Source: an uncultured Eubacteriales bacterium (GTDB taxonomy: Bacteria; Bacillota; Clostridia; Oscillospirales; Oscillospiraceae). From it: a stretch of DNA of 10,327 nucleotides. The notes below the pieces were generated by a model. That model was not told the DNA's origin, made no database searches, and was given only the letters and a program-made list of their open reading frames with translations. The DNA lies in the NCBI GenBank assembly GCA_902475515.1, contig CABSAB010000027.1, positions 1 through 10,327 of the forward strand, in the 5' to 3' direction. Both the position numbers and the translations under genes were made by a program. Numbering within the stretch: position 1 is the first letter of the stretch; each line of letters opens with the position of its first letter. Positions 6,704-10,327 of the stretch are shown here, piece by piece.

Positions 6704-8251
6704 TTATTTTTGGAACCGGCGGAACAGGCCGGTAAGCTCCTCGATCTTCAATGCCAGGGCCGCCAGGAAATACACCAGGACACCGCAGAGGGTGGGGAGC
6801 CCCAGCACCAGCACGCGGCCCATCAGGCCATCGGACAAAAGCCCCGACAGCAGATGATAGCTGCCCGCCACACAAAGGGCCATAAGCCCCGTGGCAAGGC
6901 ACATCTTCAACAGCCCCAGGAGGAACGGCTTCCCCCAGGCGCTGCGGTCCCGGCAGACGGTGGGGATCAGCAGGATCACCGCCGACACCAGGGACGAGAC
7001 TGCCGTAGCAAGGCTCAATCCCGCCACATCCAGCGAACCGGACAGCACCAGGCACAGAACCAGATTCACAACAATAGACACCGCGCCGGAGATCAGGGGC
7101 GTCTTGCCGTCCTGCCGGGCATAAAAGGCCCGGGACAGGATATTCTGCACCCCGTAGCCCACCATACCCAACGTCATAAACCGCAGGGCCCGGGCTGTGA
7201 TCTCCGTGGAAAAGGCCGTCCAGCTTTTCCACTCGTACAAAAGCCGCACCAGCGGGGTGGACAGGAGCATCAGCCCCGCCGTCATGGGCAGCAGGAGAAA
7301 GAGCATCCCCCGGACACTGTCGGAGACCAATGTATCAAGCTCCTGGGATTTCCCCTCGGTGGAGAGGCGGCTCATCTCGGGAAAGAGCACATTCGTCACG
7401 GACAGCACCAGGATCCCGGCGATCATGGTATACAGGGTATTTGCATAGTCCATGGCGCTGGCCCCGGCCCCGGCAAACAAATGGGTGGCAAACCGGGTGG
7501 AGATCAGCTGATTCACCGGCTGGATCCAGGTGGACACCATCACCGGGAGCATCAGCAGGAACACCTGCTTCAGGCCCGGATGCCGGAGACTGGGACGGTA
7601 GCGGTAGCCGTTCTTATGCAGCCATGGCATCTGGATCAGAGCCTGGGCCGCCCAGCCCAGCACAAAGGTCCACGCCAGGCCATAGATGCCGAAGCGGCGG
7701 CAGAACAGCAGATAATAGACAATAATGATCCCGTTGGAGACCACACTCATGGCCGCGGGGATATTGAACTGCCCCAGGGATTGCAGGACCCCCACCATGG
7801 AAAAGGCCACCCCGGTGAAAAACACCGTGGGGAACAGAATACGGAGAAGCGATGCGCAAAGCTTCGCCGTCTCCGGATCAAAGCCGTCAGCCAGCAGCGC
7901 CACCAGCGGCTCTGCGAACACGATGCCCAGGGCGGACATCAGCGCTGTGAGAAGCCCCACCCAGGTGAAGAAGCTGGAGGAGAGCCGGAAGGCGTCCTCC
8001 CTGCCCTGGTGCTCCAGCCGGCTGTTGAACACGGGGATGAAGCTGGCGGAGATGGCCGAGGCAAAAATGGAATCAAAGAACGTTCTGGGAATGCGGCTGG
8101 CCACCTGGAAGGCTGTGCCCTCCATGCCGGTGGCAAAGTTGTGGCCCAGGAACATATCCCGCACCAGGCCCAGGACCTTGCCCAGGAGGGTGATGACCAT
8201 GATGACGCCCACGGTCTTGATATGACTTTTGCGCTGGTTTTCCTGGGACAT
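6704..8251 (-). CDS. murJ: MurJ-family lipid II flippase
   Basis: This polytopic protein of about 515 residues belongs to the MOP superfamily and flips lipid II across the cytoplasmic membrane for peptidoglycan synthesis. Seen in the sequence: the N-terminal LLGKVLGLVRDMFLG segment with its conserved Arg, the SRIPRTFFDSIFASAISASF stretch corresponding to the family's RIPN-type loop, TNVLFPEMSRL in the second half, and about 14 hydrophobic segments. It ends in a basic tail (LFRRFQK). Start choice: an in-frame ATG at 8263 would add four residues (META), but AAAGG touches that codon directly, leaving no spacing. ATG 8251 has AAGGA 11 bases upstream, so I prefer it; both are possible. A strong promoter lies upstream and trkA follows, so murJ heads the operon. 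Other MOP exporters, such as polysaccharide flippases, are the main alternative, but length and motifs favour MurJ. Confidence 0.92.
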   Translation of the reverse strand: MSQENQRKSHIKTVGVIMVITLLGKVLGLVRDMFLGHNFATGMEGTAFQVASRIPRTFFDSIFASAISASFIPVFNSRLEHQGREDAFRLSSSFFTWVGLLTALMSALGIVFAEPLVALLADGFDPETAKLCASLLRILFPTVFFTGVAFSMVGVLQSLGQFNIPAAMSVVSNGIIIVYYLLFCRRFGIYGLAWTFVLGWAAQALIQMPWLHKNGYRYRPSLRHPGLKQVFLLMLPVMVSTWIQPVNQLISTRFATHLFAGAGASAMDYANTLYTMIAGILVLSVTNVLFPEMSRLSTEGKSQELDTLVSDSVRGMLFLLLPMTAGLMLLSTPLVRLLYEWKSWTAFSTEITARALRFMTLGMVGYGVQNILSRAFYARQDGKTPLISGAVSIVVNLVLCLVLSGSLDVAGLSLATAVSSLVSAVILLIPTVCRDRSAWGKPFLLGLLKMCLATGLMALCVAGSYHLLSGLLSDGLMGRVLVLGLPTLCGVLVYFLAALALKIEELTGLFRRFQK

Positions 8252-8306
8252 GGCCGTTTCCATCCTTTGCGTTTTTTCAAAATATTACAATTCCGCTTAG
8301 TAAGTA

Positions 8307-8335
8307 AGTATAGCACAGTCTATAGGGGGTGTCAA
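8307..8335 (-). promoter_or_regulatory. Near-consensus promoter of the murJ-trkA-trkH unit
   Basis: On the minus strand a perfect TTGACA (8335-8330) is followed by a 17-base spacer and TATACT (8312-8307). TGC stands directly before the -10, giving an extended -10 as well. Transcription should begin near 8300, leaving a short leader of about 40-50 bases. It starts only 21 bases after the stop codon of the upstream ASCH gene. Confidence 0.88.
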
Positions 8336-8356
8336 ACACGGGTTTCCCCGGATTTT

Positions 8357-8821
8357 CTAGGCCTTTACGGGATAGACCACCTGGACCTGCTCCAGAAGCA
8401 CAGGGTTTTCCTCGTTTGCGTGGAACCCGCCCCGGGCGGCAAGCGCCTCATATTCCCCATGCTTTTCAGAAAGCCACGCCTCCCGGGTAACGCCGGGGTG
8501 CTCCCGCTGCATCCAGTGCTCCGGCACTTCCGGCAGCGGGGCGATCAGCACGTCCACGGCTTTTAAGATGCAGCAGGGATTGCCATAGAAATCCGTGACC
8601 ATGGTATAGTCCCCGATCCGTGGCATGGGCTGCTTTTTGGTGAGATAGTCGGGAATGCAGTGGGAGATGGCGGTTTTTTCGCCGGAGAGCAGCTGCTCCA
8701 GAACGGCGACGGATTCCTCCTCGCTGTGGCCGAAATAGGTATAGCGGCTGACCATGGCGGTTTGCTCTGTTTCGGTCTCCGCTAAGAATACTTCCCAAAA
8801 GTCGCTGTAGATATCGTCCAT
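8357..8821 (-). CDS. ASCH-domain protein (YhfF-like)
   Basis: The 154-residue cytoplasmic protein has the features of the ASCH family, a PUA-like beta-barrel fold proposed to bind RNA or nucleotide. Visible elements in order: an N-terminal helix rich in acidic residues (FWEVFLAETETE), the family hallmark LLSGEKTAIS (44-53) with its G-[ED]-K-T core, PRIGDYTMVTDFYGNP (67-82) matching the usual G-D-x-x-hydrophobic strand and turn, the EAWLSEKHGEYEA helix (114-126) with its Trp and acidic pair, and the closing strand VLLEQVQVVY (141-150). Start ATG 8821 has a textbook AGGAGG 7 bases upstream. It has its own promoter and no co-directional partner close by; the murJ promoter begins right after its stop. 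Its cellular substrate is unknown. Some small ASCH proteins act as amidohydrolases on modified cytidine, which I cannot confirm here. Confidence 0.82.
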   Translation of the reverse strand: MDDIYSDFWEVFLAETETEQTAMVSRYTYFGHSEEESVAVLEQLLSGEKTAISHCIPDYLTKKQPMPRIGDYTMVTDFYGNPCCILKAVDVLIAPLPEVPEHWMQREHPGVTREAWLSEKHGEYEALAARGGFHANEENPVLLEQVQVVYPVKA

Positions 8822-8842
8822 GGGGATGCCTCCTTTTTTCTG

Positions 8843-8871
8843 ATTGTAGCAGAGTTTATTTCGGTTTGCAA
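8843..8871 (-). promoter_or_regulatory. Promoter of the ASCH-domain gene
   Basis: On the minus strand TTGCAA (8871-8866) is followed by a 17-base spacer and TACAAT (8848-8843), with TGC just before the -10. The AGGAGG ribosome binding site follows closely, so the leader is only about 20 bases. The promoter lies just beyond the terminator of the NTF2-like gene. Confidence 0.8.
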
Positions 8872-8881
8872 TGGGGATGGA

Positions 8882-8916
8882 AAAACCGCCGCAGAATTGT
8901 TTTCTGCGGCGGTTTT
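8882..8916 (-). terminator. Terminator of the SDR/NTF2-like unit, symmetrical
   Basis: A perfect 15-bp stem: AAAACCGCCGCAGAA (8882-8896) pairs with TTCTGCGGCGGTTTT (8902-8916) around a 5-base loop. Because the stem is flanked by A and T runs it can work in both directions. It lies 24 bases past the stop codon of the NTF2-like gene and separates that unit from the ASCH promoter. Confidence 0.92.
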
Positions 8917-8940
8917 GGACTGTAGGATTTCAGAACTGTA

Positions 8941-9267
8941 TCAGGCCGGGCGGACGGTGAGCTCCTGAATAAGGCCGTCCTCGGTGGCAAGCTCAATGGT
9001 GGCACGGGCATGGAGATAGGTGCCGCCGTAGGCCACCAGGAAGTTGGCGCTGGTGGGGCTTTCGATGACCGGGTCTGAGATGGAGATAATCCGGAACGTA
9101 AACTTATTGTGAAAGAACATCTCAATGGCAGTGCGGCCATAGACATGGTAATTGTCCCGGTTTGCGCCGATGGGGCAATAGTCAAAATACCGGCACTTGG
9201 GCGCAAAGCAGGCGGCCAGCGCCTGATAGTCCTGATTCTGCATAGCCTCAACATATTTCTCAATCAT
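8941..9267 (-). CDS. NTF2/SnoaL-like small protein
   Basis: The 108-residue soluble protein has the order typical of the NTF2-like cone fold: a first helix with KYVEAMQNQDYQALAACFA (4-22), a strand with the family Asp (CRYFDYCPIG, 25-34), a helix starting RTAIEMFF (45-52), then four strands ending ELTVRPA. The fold serves as ketosteroid isomerase, polyketide cyclase, bile-acid dehydratase or a plain ligand-binding domain. By eye against ketosteroid isomerase, Tyr5 and Asp29 fall where its catalytic Tyr and general-base Asp sit, but the third catalytic Asp has no counterpart in the TIELATEDG strand. I therefore do not call it an isomerase. AAGGAGG overlaps the TAA of the dehydrogenase gene upstream and lies 8 bases from ATG 9267, so the two genes are translated from one message and probably act on a shared substrate. 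A strong terminator follows. Confidence 0.82.
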   Translation of the reverse strand: MIEKYVEAMQNQDYQALAACFAPKCRYFDYCPIGANRDNYHVYGRTAIEMFFHNKFTFRIISISDPVIESPTSANFLVAYGGTYLHARATIELATEDGLIQELTVRPA

Positions 9268-9280
9268 GATACGTCCCTCC

Positions 9281-10063
9281 TTAATAGACCTTTTCGGTGT
9301 TCAGCAGGGCGTCGGTGCCGCCGTCGCAGAACAGGATGATGCCGTTGACGCCGTGGGCCTGCTGGGACACCAAAAACACGATGGAATTGGCAATATCCGA
9401 GGGGTCCATGAGCTTGTCCTGGCCATACATGGTTGGGATGGGCAGTGCCAGCACCGCCACACGCTCGTGGGCGGAGAGCTTGGCCGTCATGGCTGTTTCC
9501 ACATTTCCCGGGGCAATGGCGTTGATGCGCACCCCGTGGGCGGCCCAGTCGGCGGAGACCCGGCGCATCCAGCGGGCCAGGGCATACTTGGTGGCCACAT
9601 ACATGGCATGGGCGTCCTTCTGGGGGTCCAGCTGGTCCATGAGGGCCAGAACCCGGGGTTCGTCCATCTGGTTATTGAGGAGGTTCACCACATCCATCCG
9701 GGCGGCGCCCTGGGAGATGGTGTTGGACACCACCACCACGCAGGCGCCCCGGCGCTTCTCCAGCAGGTCAAAGACGCCCTCCGCCAGGCGCATGGCGCCG
9801 AAATAGTTCAGGGAGATGATCAGCTTCAGATTGCCGCAGGCGTTGGACACGCCGGCGCAGCACACCAGGCCGTCCATGCCCTCACTGCAAAGGACGTGCA
9901 GGCGGTCGATGACGGTCTTTCGGCCCTCGGGGGTGGCAAGGTTGGCGGAGATATCTCCGTTGTTCACATCGATATTATAGACCAGATGGCCCTGGGCCCG
10001 CAGATATTCCACGGTTTTGGCTCCAATGCCGCTGGAACCGCCGGTCACTACATAAATTCCCAT
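9281..10063 (-). CDS. SDR oxidoreductase resembling 3-alpha-hydroxysteroid dehydrogenase/carbonyl reductase
   Basis: ATG 10063 is chosen because AAGGAG lies 7 bases upstream and the next residues (MGIYVVTGGSSGIG) begin the Rossmann fold at once; an earlier ATG at 10111 adds 16 unlikely residues. The protein has 260 residues: TGGSSGIG (7-14), Asp32 at the end of strand 2 suggesting NAD(H), MDGLVCCAGVSN (63-74) with Cys-Cys-Ala-Gly instead of the usual NNAG, SLNYFGA with Asn86, Tyr155-x3-Lys159, IAPGNVET (183-190), and C-terminal DGGTDALL. Between VVVSN (110-114) and YVATK there is a longer helical insert than in classical SDRs. Spacing, EGRK and EGMDGLV closely resemble Comamonas HsdA as I remember it, where Ser114 is catalytic; here that position is Asn114, after Ser113. 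The fold is certain. Steroid or bile-acid oxidation is an inference, and reduced activity is possible. Confidence 0.9.
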   Translation of the reverse strand: MGIYVVTGGSSGIGAKTVEYLRAQGHLVYNIDVNNGDISANLATPEGRKTVIDRLHVLCSEGMDGLVCCAGVSNACGNLKLIISLNYFGAMRLAEGVFDLLEKRRGACVVVVSNTISQGAARMDVVNLLNNQMDEPRVLALMDQLDPQKDAHAMYVATKYALARWMRRVSADWAAHGVRINAIAPGNVETAMTAKLSAHERVAVLALPIPTMYGQDKLMDPSDIANSIVFLVSQQAHGVNGIILFCDGGTDALLNTEKVY

Positions 10064-10113
10064 TTGACTGCTCCTTTTCGTTTCAATGGCTCCGATCCCG
10101 ACGGGGATCACAT

Positions 10114-10147
10114 AGAACTTTCGTATGTTATTATACCGGGAAGTTCT
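10114..10147. repeat. Inverted repeat around the SDR promoter -10, possible operator
   Basis: AGAACTT (10114-10120) and AAGTTCT (10141-10147) are perfect reverse complements separated by 20 bases. The candidate -10 box lies between the arms. A repressor dimer binding here would cover the promoter. A 7-bp match at this distance can also arise by chance. Confidence 0.35.
10130..10135 (-). promoter_or_regulatory. Candidate -10 box for the SDR/NTF2-like unit
   Basis: The minus strand reads a perfect TATAAT at 10135-10130. No good -35 is seen at 16-18 bases (TGTAAT at 17), and there is no TG extension. If used, transcription starts near 10123, about 60 bases before the SDR start codon. A weak -35 would fit a promoter that needs an activator. 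Bases 10064-10113 hold only the leader and the ribosome binding site. Confidence 0.45.
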
Positions 10148-10198
10148 GCCAAATTACATGGTATTTTCGCACAAATGTGATTTTCCCGATTGGGGATT

Positions 10199-10303
10199 TT
10201 AACGATCCTCGGAGGGACCCACCCGGAGGGTCAGGACCATAGTGCCGGCCTCCTCCCGGGTTTGCAGCTCCGCCACACCCTGACGCCGGAGGGGAAAAGT
10301 ACC
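10199..10303 (-). other. Possible 3' end of another minus-strand gene, perhaps frameshifted
   Basis: One minus-strand frame is open from 10303 down to a TAA at 10201-10199 and ends with a protein-like stretch, ELQTREEAGTMVLTLRV, followed by GPSEDR. It is preceded in the same frame by TGA at 10306-10304. A neighbouring frame at the window edge reads GEAALHEVLFPSGVRV, which also looks coding and would join the first smoothly if the GTGTG near 10276-10272 lost two bases or a base were missing from the sequence. Only about 130 bases are visible, so this may be a frameshifted or pseudogene tail, a sequencing error or chance. A tiny ORF from GTG 10276 is the alternative. No family is recognisable. 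Confidence 0.3.
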
Positions 10304-10327
10304 TCATGGAGAGCGGCCTCACCCAGG

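Noticed and set aside
8336..8352. A small GNRA-type hairpin after the ASCH gene as a terminator
   Set aside because: The stem is only 4 bp and no proper T-run follows, so read-through into murJ is possible and it is not annotated.
5204..8566. A plus-strand open frame of about 1120 codons opposite trkA and murJ
   Set aside because: Its translation is a low-complexity mix rich in His, Gln, Gly and Pro with no domain, and it runs antisense to two clearly recognised genes. Biased third positions in G+C-rich genes often leave the opposite strand open.
9266..10180. A plus-strand open frame of about 304 codons opposite the SDR gene
   Set aside because: It is antisense to a protein with clear SDR motifs, is rich in His/Gly/Gln and has no domain pattern of its own.
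10165..10185. A CRP-like palindrome around CACAAATGTG upstream of the SDR unit
   Set aside because: The arms are only four bases and in the wrong order and spacing for a TGTGA-N6-TCACA site.
10131..10322. A minus-strand 63-codon frame at the right edge
   Set aside because: The product is Gly/Pro/Ser-rich with no ribosome binding site and runs through the SDR promoter region. A different frame of the same stretch looks more protein-like.

Overview
The window reads as chromosomal DNA from a G+C-rich, low-branching Firmicute, most likely a gut Clostridia of the Oscillospiraceae type. This is an inference from the strong AGGAGG-type ribosome binding sites, the sigma-A-like promoters, the Firmicutes-style MurJ and two-domain TrkA, and the secreted Cthe_2159-type protein. 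It holds eight well-supported coding regions, one short but well-supported hypothetical gene and one doubtful gene tail at the right edge. There are no tRNA, rRNA, CRISPR or insertion-sequence signatures, and no gene-free stretch longer than about 265 bases.

Left part (1-3668, plus strand). The window opens inside a cysteine-punctuated beta-helix-like protein. After a short hairpin comes a 72-residue basic hypothetical protein and then a strong terminator. A separate extended -10 promoter drives a 673-residue membrane-anchored or secreted Cthe_2159-type carbohydrate-binding protein with a Gly/Pro-rich tail. Three hairpins in a row fill the space between this gene and the convergent genes to its right.

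Middle (3771-8335, minus strand, read right to left). murJ (lipid II flippase), trkA (K+ uptake regulator) and trkH (K+ channel subunit) lie head to tail with short gaps. A near-consensus promoter precedes murJ. They probably form one operon for cell envelope and potassium homeostasis.

Right part (8357-10327, minus strand). A single ASCH-domain gene has its own promoter and is insulated upstream by a 15-bp-stem terminator. Before that terminator comes a two-gene unit: a short-chain dehydrogenase resembling 3-alpha-hydroxysteroid dehydrogenase/carbonyl reductase, then a small NTF2/SnoaL-like protein whose ribosome binding site overlaps the dehydrogenase stop codon. This pair is the most interesting item: both folds occur in steroid and bile-acid enzymes, yet the dehydrogenase seems to lack the usual catalytic serine and the NTF2-like protein lacks one of the three ketosteroid-isomerase acid/base residues. 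The last 130 bases carry what may be the frameshifted 3' end of another minus-strand gene.

I saw no convincing new multi-gene system such as a defence island, mobile element or biosynthetic cluster. The region looks mostly like ordinary core and accessory genes with a few details worth checking.
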